From positions 62,001 through 126,000 of the forward strand of contig JAXMBS010000005.1 in NCBI GenBank assembly GCA_046349775.1: 64,000 nt of DNA. The letters are read 5' to 3'. The notes beneath the pieces are model-generated. The model ran no database searches, was not told where the DNA came from, and saw only the letters and a program-made list of their open reading frames with translations. The stretch is from JAEUIG01 sp046349775. Its GTDB lineage: Bacteria > Planctomycetota > Planctomycetia > Planctomycetales > Planctomycetaceae. Shown here in pieces: positions 27,991 through 37,356 of this stretch. The position numbers and the translations under genes are program-made. How positions within the stretch are numbered: position 1 is the first letter of the stretch; each line of letters starts with the position of its first letter.

Positions 27991-29180
27991 TGGTGTCCTT
28001 CCTCGGACAGCAGTTTCAAGACGTCGCGGGCAATCATCACTTCTTCGTCGGTCCGGATCACACGCACGACGACAGGTGCACCGGTCGCGGAAATCACGGC
28101 GCCATTGGCGCCGTTGCGGGCCTCATCCAGCGTGACTCCCAGAAACTCCAGCTCCGAGCAAATCCGGGACCGGATGACGGGGGAGTTCTGCCCAATGCCG
28201 GCGGAGAACACCAGCGTGTCCAGACCGCCGATGGCCGCCGCGCAGGCGGCGATCCATTTGCGCGCCTGGTAACAGAACACGTCCACTGCCTCTGCGGCGC
28301 GCGGATCGTCGCGCTCGCGCGCCAGCAGGTCGCGGACATCGGGACTCGTCTCGGATAATCCAAGCAACCCTGCTTCGTGATTGAGCAGATCATCCAGCTG
28401 GTCAACGGTCAGCTGTTCCTGCCGCAGCAGATGGATCAGGGCCCCCGGATCGACGTCCCCCGACCGCCGTCCCATGACGAGCCCGCTGGTCGGCGTAAAG
28501 CCCATCGTCGTTTCCCGGCACTTCCCGTCGCGCACCGCCGCCAGGCTGCAGCCGGCCCCCAGATGCGCAAAGACGATCCGACTCTGCGCCGCGGCCGGCC
28601 CCGCAATCCGCGCCAGTTCCTCCAGCAGATACGTGTACGACAGCCCGTGAAACCCGTACCGGCGAATGCCGGCCGCCGCGTAACGACGTGGCAGCGGCAA
28701 CAGTTGTGCGACCCGTGGCAGGTCACGGTGGAACGCGGTGTCGAAGCAGGCGAACTGACACAGCCCCGGGCAGCTGCGCTGCACCCCCTCAATGATCGCA
28801 ATCTCGCCGGGGAGATGCGCCGGATCGAGCGGACTGAGCCGCCGCAGTTCGGCAATCAGCGCCTCGTCGATCGGCGATGACTGCATGTAGCGTTCCCCGC
28901 CGTGAACGATCCGGTGGCCCACGGCGGCGATGTTGCTCAGCCCGATCCGGCCGTCGAGAAACTGCACCAACTGTGCGACGGCCGCGGCATGATCGGGTGC
29001 TGGACACGGCTGTTCGACGGTCGGCGATGCACCACCGTCGCCGGCGCGCAGCGTGCCGCCGGGCAGTCCGATTCGCTCGATCACCCCGGTCAGTCCGCGC
29101 TGCAACCGCTCATTTGCGGCGAACACCGCAAACTTGAGGCTCGACGACCCGCCGTTGACGGTCAGTAAGTGAACGGACAT
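27987..29180 (-). CDS. ackA: Acetate kinase
   Basis: About 397 residues. Signatures: LLTVNGGSSSLKFAVF at the N-terminus, VGHRIVHGGERYMQSSPID near residue 85, CFDTAFHRDLP with the catalytic Asp, YGFHGLSYTYLLEELARIAG, VFAHLGAGCSLAAVRDGKC, TMGFTPTSGLVMGRRSGDVD and LVFSAGIGQNSPVIRSRICS. It converts acetyl phosphate and ADP to acetate and ATP, the step after phosphoketolase. It overlaps xfp by four bases and lies 42 bases after the TIGR03067 gene, so a four-gene operon is likely. The conserved N-x-G-S-S-S-x-K start supports ATG 29180. Confidence 0.97.
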   Translation of the reverse strand: MSVHLLTVNGGSSSLKFAVFAANERLQRGLTGVIERIGLPGGTLRAGDGGASPTVEQPCPAPDHAAAVAQLVQFLDGRIGLSNIAAVGHRIVHGGERYMQSSPIDEALIAELRRLSPLDPAHLPGEIAIIEGVQRSCPGLCQFACFDTAFHRDLPRVAQLLPLPRRYAAAGIRRYGFHGLSYTYLLEELARIAGPAAAQSRIVFAHLGAGCSLAAVRDGKCRETTMGFTPTSGLVMGRRSGDVDPGALIHLLRQEQLTVDQLDDLLNHEAGLLGLSETSPDVRDLLARERDDPRAAEAVDVFCYQARKWIAACAAAIGGLDTLVFSAGIGQNSPVIRSRICSELEFLGVTLDEARNGANGAVISATGAPVVVRVIRTDEEVMIARDVLKLLSEEGHQ

Positions 29181-29222
29181 GCGCAGCGGCTGGCGCGTCG
29201 GCTGGCGACTCCGGCGTCCCCA

Positions 29223-30077
29223 TCAGGGAACCCTGACCGCCTTCCCGACGCGTCCCAAGTAGTCCACAAAGATAAAGTCTTTGTCCGAAATCGAGCGGAC
29301 TGAGAACGGGAACTGCTTGTTCACCCGATCCGGATGTGTCGAGGCTGTAATCGCAAACGTCAGCGTTCCGCGTTGGACCGACCAGCGCCCGCTGGAGACC
29401 GGCGTCCGCACAAACGCCTTCTGGAACAGCCGTATCTGCTGTACCTCGCGGACGGTCGAGAACGCACCATCTGGTGCGAACGTAACGTAGAGAGCGCCGA
29501 TGTCGTCCACGTACCGCCACGAGCCCTTCAGCAGACGGGCGACTTCCTCGTCGGTCAACGGCTTGGCGACGACGTCATTCGCCGGCTTCGCCGCTTCCTG
29601 CTTTGGCGCCGGCGTGGCCGCCGGCTTCGCCGCAGTGCGCGGCTCCAGCACCATCAGCATCCGATGCGTTCCCTCCTTTGCCGAGAACTCGTCGGGGCGT
29701 GAACCCTCCGCCGGATCGACCAGGCACAGCACCAGTTTGCCGTCATCGAGGCGGTAAATGCCGACTGCGTCCGTCTTCTCTTTGCTCACCAGGTCGATCT
29801 GTCGGGGATACTGCGTGGCATCCACCGAGAACAACTTGACCTGCCGATCGCCGTCGGACATGAAGATCACCGCGTTCTCGGCGATCTCCAGCTTGCCGCC
29901 GGATGGCAGCCACTCCCGGATCGCCGCGCGCGGCACCACCTTGCCGTCCTCGACGAGTTCCACAACTTCCCAGTGCCCCTGCAACTCCGCGACCTGCGGG
30001 GCGGGGTCCGCGGCCGACACTGACCCGGCCAGCACACCGGCGACGATTCCGAATCCGACCTTCCATGTACGATTCAC
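29223..30077 (-). CDS. Exported TIGR03067-type protein
   Basis: About 284 residues starting from a GTG with AAGGAGTT a few bases upstream, followed by a signal peptide (WKVGFGIVAGVLAGSVSAA). The first domain is of the planctomycete TIGR03067 type: ELQGHWEVVELVEDGKVVPR, PRQIDLVSKEKTDAVGIYRL and DGKLVLCLVDPAEGSRPDEF. After an Ala/Pro/Lys linker a second lipocalin-like beta domain follows (LLKGSWRYVDDIGALYVTFA, GRWSVQRGTLTFAITASTHP). Its function is unknown; in other planctomycete proteins the domain occurs alone or in tandem. It lies between the YHS-like gene (79-base gap) and ackA (42-base gap) on the same strand. Confidence 0.85.
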   Translation of the reverse strand: MNRTWKVGFGIVAGVLAGSVSAADPAPQVAELQGHWEVVELVEDGKVVPRAAIREWLPSGGKLEIAENAVIFMSDGDRQVKLFSVDATQYPRQIDLVSKEKTDAVGIYRLDDGKLVLCLVDPAEGSRPDEFSAKEGTHRMLMVLEPRTAAKPAATPAPKQEAAKPANDVVAKPLTDEEVARLLKGSWRYVDDIGALYVTFAPDGAFSTVREVQQIRLFQKAFVRTPVSSGRWSVQRGTLTFAITASTHPDRVNKQFPFSVRSISDKDFIFVDYLGRVGKAVRVP

Positions 30078-30156
30078 GCGAACTCCTTTCAGGACCGAGA
30101 GAGTGCCGGCCACGGTTCCGGTTGCCCCGGGAAACTTGAATCTGCGGGCGCCCGGC

Positions 30157-30804
30157 CTACTTGGCCGACTGTTTGGCCTCAAACTCACGACGAGTTTCTT
30201 CGCTGACGAAGTAGTATGTCTGGCCCCCCAATTCAAGCGTGCACTTGGCGGCAAACCGCGGCATCTCGACGCCCGCGACCGGATCGGTCACCACGATGTC
30301 CTTCTGGTAATACCGGTTCTGGTGGATCGCCAGGAACGTCTTCACGAATTCCACGATGCGGTCGTCGAACCACTGACAGACCTTGGCTTCGTCGATCTTG
30401 TCCAGCGGCAGCGACAGAGACGCGTGCTTCTCGAACTGCATCAGGATCGGCAACACGTCCAGGTCCTGATCGAAGACCAGGTTCTTTACATCGGCATCGT
30501 GGCTAACCCGGAACGTCAGCTCGATCCGGGCGACAGGAACATTGAATCGGAATGTCACCGCATGCTGGTGGTCCGTGACGGTGGGTGCGACGTGCACCTT
30601 GTCCTTGAATTTGTCGGCGAGCACCTGCAGCCGCGGCTTCAGCACTTCGACGAGCCGCTTGACCGCCGGCAGGTACTGCTGCTGGTACCGCTGCTCGCGG
30701 GCCGTGTATTCCTGCTCGGCAGTTTTCTGGAATGATGCGATCTGCTTCTGGACGTCCTGGAATTCGGAATCGATCCGATTCGCGAGCGCAACTGTGTCGG
30801 ACAT
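30157..30804 (-). CDS. YHS-like C-terminal domain protein lacking the usual cysteines
   Basis: About 215 residues. The N-terminal 75 residues are helical with coiled-coil character (IDSEFQDVQKQIASFQKTAE), the middle is beta-rich (HAVTFRFNVPVARIELTFRV), and residues 175-212 read DPVAGVEMPRFAAKCTLELG then GQTYYFVSEETRREFEAKQS. That is the YHS pattern D-P-V-C-G-M...Y-Y-F-C-S, but the two Cys positions are Ala and Val, so the usual metal-binding role is doubtful. ATG 30804 has GGAGG nine bases ahead; ATG 30810 is an alternative two codons longer. It is the first gene of the probable operon with TIGR03067, ackA and xfp. Confidence 0.8.
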   Translation of the reverse strand: MSDTVALANRIDSEFQDVQKQIASFQKTAEQEYTAREQRYQQQYLPAVKRLVEVLKPRLQVLADKFKDKVHVAPTVTDHQHAVTFRFNVPVARIELTFRVSHDADVKNLVFDQDLDVLPILMQFEKHASLSLPLDKIDEAKVCQWFDDRIVEFVKTFLAIHQNRYYQKDIVVTDPVAGVEMPRFAAKCTLELGGQTYYFVSEETRREFEAKQSAK

Positions 30805-31606
30805 GGCCATACACCTCCCTTGTGGAAATGCGGATGTTGTGTGTGACGGAGAGCATCCGGCGTGCCGAACGACATTTTCGGTCTTCCGCACGCGATTCCC
30901 GAATTGATGCGTCTCCCCCGGGCGACCTGCAACACGCGAGAGTCGTTCACCGACATTCCGTGTCAACGGTCGAATGCAGCGACACACATTGATCCGGCTA
31001 GCACCAATGTGCGATGTGCTCGGTGCGCAATTCTGGCCCACATGCGCGACATAATGGGCCAATCCTGAACGTGCGAATGGATGCGAGTTGGTCGAACAGG
31101 ATGGCATCAATACGCAAACGCGGTATCGAATCGACGGAAACGCCCAACGATTTATGCTGTTCAATCAAGGAATTCAACGCTGTTGATTCGCCCCAACCGC
31201 GGTGATCAGAACAGGCACGATTGCTATCCGCCTGTGACCGCAGTACGGCGACCGTGAACTGGCCGGCTTTTCGAGCCACACGCATCACCAGAACTCAGAC
31301 GCAGCCCAAAAACGAACCCGCCACGGCCGATGCGGTCGAAGCGGGTTGGATCCAAATGTGGTTTGATCAACCGCACAGCGGCCCCCTGACCTCGTTTTCA
31401 GAAGCGGAACGGGACGCGAAGGTGCGCGAGAAGCCGAACATTGGATACCGATCGCTGGCGGTCAAAAACTCCGTCGCGAGTTCGATACGCGATTTGCAGG
31501 CAAGATTCTCACAGAAACCAGGGTCCTATTGAGTTCTGGCAATCATTGCTCGATTGCTTCGGCCGTCCCCCGCCACGACTTTGAACCGCCGTCAACAAGC
31601 GCCAGT
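30805..31606. other. Long intergenic region without a recognisable gene
   Basis: About 800 bases between the YHS-like gene start and the patatin stop, both leftward. Open frames exist on both strands (for example 31221-31532 plus) but they show no motif, no ribosome-binding site and no consistent third-base bias. It must contain the promoter of the yhs-TIGR03067-ackA-xfp group. No hairpin with T tract was seen after the patatin gene. Confidence 0.5.
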
Positions 31607-32560
31607 TCAATGACAGTTCACAGTCGCAGATCGCTCCAGGATCGCGGGCAGCGCACTCTGTGCGGCGGACGCGCCGGCGGCGATGAGCCCTTCATATTCA
31701 GAGATGTCGAATCGCGAGAAGGAGGAGACATCCGGGCGAATCATCACGTCGATCCACTGCCCCTGCTGGGACGGCGCCGCCCGGCGCCGGACGTGCATCG
31801 AACGCAGAACAATCCGCATCGAGCCCAGCTTCGGGGCGACAACCTTGCAAGGGGAGGCCAGGTCGACGCCGATGACGAAATCCATCCCGGCGTTCGCCAG
31901 CAAGTTTCCGGGCATATTGTTGAGCACGCCCCCATCGATCAACGTCCGACCGTCGATTTCCACGGTCGGGGCCAGCCCCGGATAGGCCAGGCTGGCCATC
32001 ACCGCCTGCAGGGCAGCGCCCGTCCGATGCACCACCGGTTCTCCGGCCACGAGATCGGTCGAGGTCACGGCCAACGGCACGCTCAGATCCTCCAACCGAG
32101 CCGTTTCCGGCACATGCCTGCTCACGCATTCCCGCAGACCACCGGATTTCAGCAGGCCGGCGAGATGCCAGGTCGCCGAACCGGGCAGCCAGCGTCGCTG
32201 CTTTCGCGGCAGCAGTTCGGTGCGGATGATTTCGGCCATCTGTCTCGGCGAGATGCCGGCACAATACATCAGTCCCATCAAGGCACCGGCGCTCGTCGCG
32301 GCGACCCGATCCACTTCGATGCCGGCGTCGGCGAAGACCTGCAGAACGCCGATATGGGCGATCCCACGCGCCAGACCACCACTGAGGACCAAACCGATCT
32401 TCGTCTTCCGGGGCTGTGGCGGCGGAGTGAGGATGCGGATGACCGGCTCAGACGAGATGGCTCGCATCTGGCGCTTGCGGCTTTGTGGCGTCAGCACCGT
32501 GTCGAGCATGAGATTCGCGGAACGGGACTCGGTTCGCGTGGTAGTCGGGCTGGTGATCAT
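31607..32560 (-). CDS. Patatin-like phospholipase (RssA/NTE type)
   Basis: About 317 residues. The oxyanion loop is LVLSGGLARGIAHIGVLQVF, the nucleophile elbow is VAATSAGALMGLMY (A-T-S-A-G rather than the usual G-T-S-A-G) and the catalytic Asp is in TLIDGGVLNNMPGNLL. These are the elements of the Ser-Asp dyad of patatin/RssA-type lipases that hydrolyse membrane lipid acyl chains. The N-terminal 50 residues are basic and variable; an internal ATG at residue 18 is another possible start. No signal peptide is evident, so it is probably cytoplasmic or membrane-associated. Confidence 0.88.
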   Translation of the reverse strand: MITSPTTTRTESRSANLMLDTVLTPQSRKRQMRAISSEPVIRILTPPPQPRKTKIGLVLSGGLARGIAHIGVLQVFADAGIEVDRVAATSAGALMGLMYCAGISPRQMAEIIRTELLPRKQRRWLPGSATWHLAGLLKSGGLRECVSRHVPETARLEDLSVPLAVTSTDLVAGEPVVHRTGAALQAVMASLAYPGLAPTVEIDGRTLIDGGVLNNMPGNLLANAGMDFVIGVDLASPCKVVAPKLGSMRIVLRSMHVRRRAAPSQQGQWIDVMIRPDVSSFSRFDISEYEGLIAAGASAAQSALPAILERSATVNCH

Positions 32561-32758
32561 GGCTCAATCCTGCCGTCGTCAGATCTTGTGTTGGGGGAAG
32601 GACTTGAATCAATCCGTGATTCGCTTCTCTGACCAAGCACGATTCAAAGCGGCGGCTGCGGCCGGTTGTTACGCCCCAAGCCGGGAATGGGCAAAGTTTT
32701 GGAATCCCTCAAAAGAGCTGCCGGCAGAGCATGCCGGCGAAGAAGGAATTCTGGCCAT

Positions 32759-32824
32759 AAAAAAGGGAGCGGGCACGTTTCCGCCGCTTTGAACCTCGCG
32801 GTTCTTGGCAGCGAAAACGTGCCC
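32759..32824 (-). terminator. Rho-independent terminator of the desaturase gene
   Basis: On the minus strand the desaturase stop is followed by GGGCACGTTTTCGC, an inner AACC/GGTT hairpin, GCGGAAACGTGCCC and then a run of six T. The outer arms (32771-32780 and 32814-32824) pair almost perfectly. A second hairpin with perfect 7-bp arms (GCCGGCA/TGCCGGC, 32720-32738) lies just beyond. Confidence 0.85.
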
Positions 32825-32836
32825 GACGTCACTCAT

Positions 32837-33883
32837 TCACGCCGATTGATACCGATTTCCTCGGCGGAACGTCCCCAGATCGTTGAACCGCACCCCGTTT
32901 TCCCGCATCGCCGCGTGGGCGGCCGACGCAACCATCTGGCGGAGGTAGTACGGCTGATTGACTGCAAAATGGTGGATTGTGTGCGTGCTGCCGAAGTTGA
33001 AGGTGAACAACTGCAGCGGCCAGAAGATCCAGTGGTTCAGCACCTGGGTTTCTTCCATGGTGTCGTTCACGTCACCGAAGTAGTGCATGTTCGAGGACAG
33101 GATCTGCAGGCTGATCTGCCGGGCCAGGTTCGGCAGCACCCAGACCACGGCGGCGGTATTCAGGACAGCCAAAACCTGCTGAAACAGGGCCGATTCCACG
33201 TATCCGGCGCCCAGCCAGTGACCAAGGCCGTTCGCCGCGTTGCAGGCCAGCACCGAGTACCAGGTGATGTTGAACAGCGGGACCAGCGGGGCGACCGATT
33301 TCATGAAGCCTCGCAGCGTAAACCCAGGGATCTTGCGGAATTCCGGCAATCGGACCAGCAGGGCCGTCCCCGGATCGAGCAGGGTCAACAACCGCAGCCA
33401 GCCGAACGGGACGCCGTTGCCGATCAGTCGCTCTTCGAAGTCCTCTTCGTGCCCCGACGTGCGGTGGTGATTGAGGTGTGCGATCCGGCGATAGACGGGA
33501 TTCATGCTGTTCCCCATCAGCGGCCAGATGGCCAGGAGCAGCACGTTCTGCAGGCCCGTGCGGCCTTTCAGGTACAGATTGTGGATGATGTCGTGCTCGA
33601 TTTCGCGAAGAATCGAGATCGCCATGCCGTTGATCACGACGCACACCCAGCCGGGCACATAACCCAGGCAATACAGCGTCGAAATGCCCAAAATTGTGAC
33701 ATAGGCCACCGCCAGCGACGCCATACCCAGAGCGGTCTGATGCTTGAGCATCGGGAAGCGGTCGCGGACTCGCCGTTCCGCCTCGCGGATTGCCATTTTG
33801 ATGGCACGCTCCTGCTCATGGTGGGTCGGAGGGTTAGGGCTGGATGCGTTCGTCGAAACGGCTGTGGAAAGTGTCGCGGACAT
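32837..33883 (-). CDS. Membrane fatty acid desaturase
   Basis: About 348 residues. The three histidine boxes of the membrane desaturase family are present: REIEHDIIHNLYLKG (H-x3-H), RRIAHLNHHRTSGHEED (H-x2-H-H) and GSTHTIHHFAVNQ (H-x2-H-H), with hydrophobic segments between them (TALGMASLAVAYVTILGIST, GWVCVVINGMAISI). It would insert a double bond in an acyl lipid using a di-iron centre; regiospecificity cannot be told. AGGAGA is seven bases ahead of the chosen ATG. It lies 237 bases after the efflux operon and ends in a strong terminator. Confidence 0.9.
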   Translation of the reverse strand: MSATLSTAVSTNASSPNPPTHHEQERAIKMAIREAERRVRDRFPMLKHQTALGMASLAVAYVTILGISTLYCLGYVPGWVCVVINGMAISILREIEHDIIHNLYLKGRTGLQNVLLLAIWPLMGNSMNPVYRRIAHLNHHRTSGHEEDFEERLIGNGVPFGWLRLLTLLDPGTALLVRLPEFRKIPGFTLRGFMKSVAPLVPLFNITWYSVLACNAANGLGHWLGAGYVESALFQQVLAVLNTAAVVWVLPNLARQISLQILSSNMHYFGDVNDTMEETQVLNHWIFWPLQLFTFNFGSTHTIHHFAVNQPYYLRQMVASAAHAAMRENGVRFNDLGTFRRGNRYQSA

Positions 33884-34120
33884 GTGACGTCTCCTGTTGC
33901 AGGCCGTCGCGGATCGGTATTTCCGCTTGTGGTGACGGCCTGGGTTGCGAAGCTCCCCAAGGACACTTGCCTCAGGATGCTTGTTGAGCGGAGGACGCCC
34001 GCGTTTGTGACAGGAAATCCTGGCCAGAAAGCGCCAGGACCGAGTTTCCAACGTCCGGAGCCGCAGATTTCTGCATGTTCGCGCGGGATGTCGGCTGAGA
34101 CGGGTCCGGGACGGTCGACG

Positions 34121-35728
34121 CTATTCGACCCCGATATGCGCCCCCTGTTCGGCAACGGAGCGCTTCATCAGCGGAACCAGCAGGATCAGAGACGCCGGAA
34201 GCACGGCGAACAGCCAGAACTCGTCAAAATAGGCGAACGCCAGCGCCTGTTGCCGACGCAAATTCGCCAACACCTGCAGGGTCATCTGCTCCGAGAGGAC
34301 CGAATCGCCCGTCAATGAGGTCAGTATCCTCTCCCCCTGTGTCATGAACGCTTGAACCACGCTGTTCAGGGGGTCGAGGGATTCCCCCAACCGCGCGGTG
34401 TGGAACTGCTCGCGTCGGATCACGACCGTTTGCGCGAGCGACGTCCCGACGCTGCCCCCCTCATTGCGCAGCAGTGCGAACAGCCCGACTGCTGCGCCGC
34501 GCAGATGTGCAGGAGTATCGAGGAATGCCGCCACATTGATGGGAGCGAAGATCATCGACAGGCCCATGATCAGAACGATGCGGGGGCCGAGCACCTCCCA
34601 GGGGCCTATGGAGAGCGTCATGCGGGACATCCAGAAATTGCCGGCCGCCATGACGGCCAGTCCGCCGGCGATGAGCCAGCGCGCGTCCGTGCCCCGCCCG
34701 ATCAGCGAGCTGACGACGACCAGCACGAGGACCGAAAACAGCCCGGCCGGTGACATCACGAGCCCGGAGACGTACGCGTCGTAACCGAACAGCGACTGCA
34801 GCAGCGCCGGCAGAGACGTGCTGGCGCCAAACAGAATCCCGTAGGCGCAGAACAGAATCACGCAACAGGCGGCAAAATGGCGGCTCGCCAGCGGGCGAAA
34901 ATTGACGACCGGATTCGGCACCCGCAATTCATGGATGATCAGCAGGATCAGCGACACTGCGAACAGTCCTACGAGAGACTGCACGCGCCAGAACGGATCG
35001 CCGAGCCAGTCCCATTCGCGTCCCTTGCTCAGCAGGACCTCCCACGTGGACATCGCGATGATCAGCAGGCCGAGTCCCACAGTGTCAAAGTTTAACGGGC
35101 GGCTGCGCAACGTGCGTGTTTCCTCCCGCAGGTACGGCGGGTCTTCGACGACCAGCGAGCAGGCGACAAACGCCAGGGCGCCGATCGGAATATTGATGTA
35201 AAAGATCCAGCGCCACTCAAAGTTGACCGTCAGGTAGCCTCCCAGCGTCGGACCGATGATCGGTGCCAGGAGCGCCGCAACGGCGAACATCGTCATCGCG
35301 GTTCCCTGTTTCTCGCGGGGAAACGAATCGAGCAGAATGGCCTGGCTGGAGGGTTGCAACCCGCCCCCCGCCAGGCCCTGCAGGACGCGAAACAGGATCA
35401 GTTGGTCCAGACTCGTGGCGATGCCGCAGAGGCCCGACGAGATCGTGAACACCACGAGCGACAACAGAAAATAGTTCCGGCGACCGAGGTGGGCCGACAA
35501 CCATCCCGAAATCGGCAGTACCACCGCGTTCGCGGCCAGATAACTGGTGATGATCCATTCACTGTCGGTCGTCGCTGCCGAAAGACTCCCGGCGATATAC
35601 CGCAAGGCGACGTTCGCAATCGTCGAGTCCAGGACCTCCATGAAGGTCGGCACGACAACAGCAATTGCGATCACCCAGGGGCTGAACCGCGGCGGTGTCG
35701 GCGATAGGTCAGCTGGCGGACTCGACAC
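34121..35728 (-). CDS. DHA2-family MFS efflux permease (EmrB-like)
   Basis: About 535 residues and about 14 hydrophobic segments. Family motifs: PTFMEVLDSTIANVALRYIA (DHA2 motif D1), GWLSAHLGRRNYFLLSLVV (motif A) and LQGLAGGGLQPSSQAILLDS (motif C region). It should export hydrophobic compounds with a membrane-fusion partner. The start is a GTG eight bases after the HlyD stop, with AGGA at the junction, so it is very probably cotranslated with the upstream HlyD gene. The long Arg-rich upstream extension of the same frame lies inside hlyD and is rejected. Confidence 0.92.
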   Translation of the reverse strand: MSSPPADLSPTPPRFSPWVIAIAVVVPTFMEVLDSTIANVALRYIAGSLSAATTDSEWIITSYLAANAVVLPISGWLSAHLGRRNYFLLSLVVFTISSGLCGIATSLDQLILFRVLQGLAGGGLQPSSQAILLDSFPREKQGTAMTMFAVAALLAPIIGPTLGGYLTVNFEWRWIFYINIPIGALAFVACSLVVEDPPYLREETRTLRSRPLNFDTVGLGLLIIAMSTWEVLLSKGREWDWLGDPFWRVQSLVGLFAVSLILLIIHELRVPNPVVNFRPLASRHFAACCVILFCAYGILFGASTSLPALLQSLFGYDAYVSGLVMSPAGLFSVLVLVVVSSLIGRGTDARWLIAGGLAVMAAGNFWMSRMTLSIGPWEVLGPRIVLIMGLSMIFAPINVAAFLDTPAHLRGAAVGLFALLRNEGGSVGTSLAQTVVIRREQFHTARLGESLDPLNSVVQAFMTQGERILTSLTGDSVLSEQMTLQVLANLRRQQALAFAYFDEFWLFAVLPASLILLVPLMKRSVAEQGAHIGVE

Positions 35729-35736
35729 GCATCGTC

Positions 35737-37356
35737 CTACTGGGAGCCATGCTCGGCGCCGGGCAGAAGCGGCTTTGTCTTCGCGGCGCCGGCCGCGAGC
35801 ACGTATTCCTGCAGAAACTGGCCCTTGCCCGGATCGTCGCCGATGAGCGGCTCGTGAATGTAGACCCGCGGTTCGCACGACAATCCGATAAACAAGGGCG
35901 CCTGCCCCGGATCGTAGTCGTTGAACTCAATCCGCACGGGCAGCCGCTGCACAACTTTGACGAAGTTCCCGGTCGCGTTCTGCGGTGGCAGCAGCGACAG
36001 AGTTGAGCCCGTCCCCATCGTAAACCCGGTGATCCGCCCCTCGAATTCCCGTTCGGCGCCGTACATGTCCACCACGCAGCGCACCCGCTGGCCGATCCGC
36101 AGGTCCGCCAGTTGCGTTTCCTTGAAATTGGCATCGATCCACAGGTCCGTCAGCGAACGCACCACCATCAACGACTGTCCAGGCTGAACAATGTTGCCCG
36201 GGTTGACGTTCCGGCGCGTCACGACGCCGTCAATTTCGCTGAGGACCTGGCAGTCGCCCAGGTCCAGCTGCGACTGGTCCAGCTCTTTTCTGGCCCGCAG
36301 CAGTCGCGCCTCCGCTTGTTGCACGCCGGGAGACTCGGTCATGATCCTCCCGTAGATGCGATCAAGGTTCCCCTCCGGGTCTTGCCGAAAGAACTCGTTG
36401 AACGCTTCCTTCGGCGTCGAGTCCCAGGTTGAAGGGGTGAAGCCAACCACGACGGCGCTCTGGTAGAGCAGACCGAGCGCCTCGCGCACGGTCGAGTGCG
36501 TCTGATCGAGATCGGCGGGGACATCGGCAGGATTATCCCTGTTGATCGCCAACCCCAGGCCGGCGCGAGTCTGCTGGACAATCTGGTCAGCGCCGTTCAC
36601 GCGATTGCGTGCGACTTCGAGCGCGGCCGATGACCGATCCAGTTGCTGCTGCGAGAGCGCCTTTTTCTCGAACAACTCCTGATTGCGCGTATCCTCCTGC
36701 TGCGCCAGTTCCAGATTGGCCTGCTCCAATTTCCATTGCGCCACGTTGGCTTTGAGCAATTCGATGCGGTGCCGGACCTCCTCCATGGCGTGTTCCAGAC
36801 GGAAGCGGTTGCTCCGCACCTGCGCGATCAGTCCCCGCACCTGGGCCTGGGCGGCTGCGACATCCCGCTCAGCCGCCTCGACGGCGGCTTGCTTGATGGC
36901 CACCTGCGCCTGATAGGGCGCATCGTCGATCTGGACGAGCACGTCACCGCGACGGACGCGCATGTTGTCTTCGACGTGTACTCGACTGACCCTCCCCCCC
37001 ACTCGCGGCGCCACCCAGGTCGCATGGCCGTTGACGTATGCGTCGTCCGTGGACACCGTGTTGAGCGCGAGCTGAACCTTCGGAATGAGCCAATAGGCGC
37101 CGACCGCCAGTACAACGGCCAGAATCACCAACAGCGTCGCTTTGCTTTGGCGACCGAGCGATCGGTGCTGGTCAGGAATCGAGGGCGCGGAGTGCTCTGT
37201 TGTCACTCGTGGTGGAGCAGACGTGACAGACTGCGATGCATCCTGACGCACATCCGGAACGGACGGGGCGGAGTCCGCCGCAACCGCCTGACTCCCGGCG
37301 TGCGCCTTCCCTGGAGTGCCGGAAGGTGAGGTTGGAACATCGCGATGGCTCGCCAT
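35737..37356 (-). CDS. HlyD/EmrA-family membrane fusion protein
   Basis: About 539 residues. After a Pro/Ser-rich cytoplasmic leader there is one membrane segment (ATLLVILAVVLAVGAYWLIP), then the lipoyl-like halves (VNGHATWVAPRVGGRVSRVH and CQVLSEIDGVVTRRNVNPGN) flanking a long coiled coil (about 200-340; ELFEKKALSQQQLDRSSAAL). A subfamily insert (STWDSTPKEAFNEFFRQDPE) interrupts the coiled coil. It bridges the inner-membrane permease and an outer-membrane channel. Start 37356 is one of two options; a GTG at 37395 is possible. Confidence 0.9.
   Translation of the reverse strand: MASHRDVPTSPSGTPGKAHAGSQAVAADSAPSVPDVRQDASQSVTSAPPRVTTEHSAPSIPDQHRSLGRQSKATLLVILAVVLAVGAYWLIPKVQLALNTVSTDDAYVNGHATWVAPRVGGRVSRVHVEDNMRVRRGDVLVQIDDAPYQAQVAIKQAAVEAAERDVAAAQAQVRGLIAQVRSNRFRLEHAMEEVRHRIELLKANVAQWKLEQANLELAQQEDTRNQELFEKKALSQQQLDRSSAALEVARNRVNGADQIVQQTRAGLGLAINRDNPADVPADLDQTHSTVREALGLLYQSAVVVGFTPSTWDSTPKEAFNEFFRQDPEGNLDRIYGRIMTESPGVQQAEARLLRARKELDQSQLDLGDCQVLSEIDGVVTRRNVNPGNIVQPGQSLMVVRSLTDLWIDANFKETQLADLRIGQRVRCVVDMYGAEREFEGRITGFTMGTGSTLSLLPPQNATGNFVKVVQRLPVRIEFNDYDPGQAPLFIGLSCEPRVYIHEPLIGDDPGKGQFLQEYVLAAGAAKTKPLLPGAEHGSQ

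Noticed and set aside
26422..28272. 616-residue frame on the plus strand
   Set aside because: It is antisense to phosphoketolase and acetate kinase, both of which have complete family motifs.
31221..31532. Rightward 103-residue open frame in the long gap
   Set aside because: No motif, no consistent third-base preference and no ribosome-binding site.
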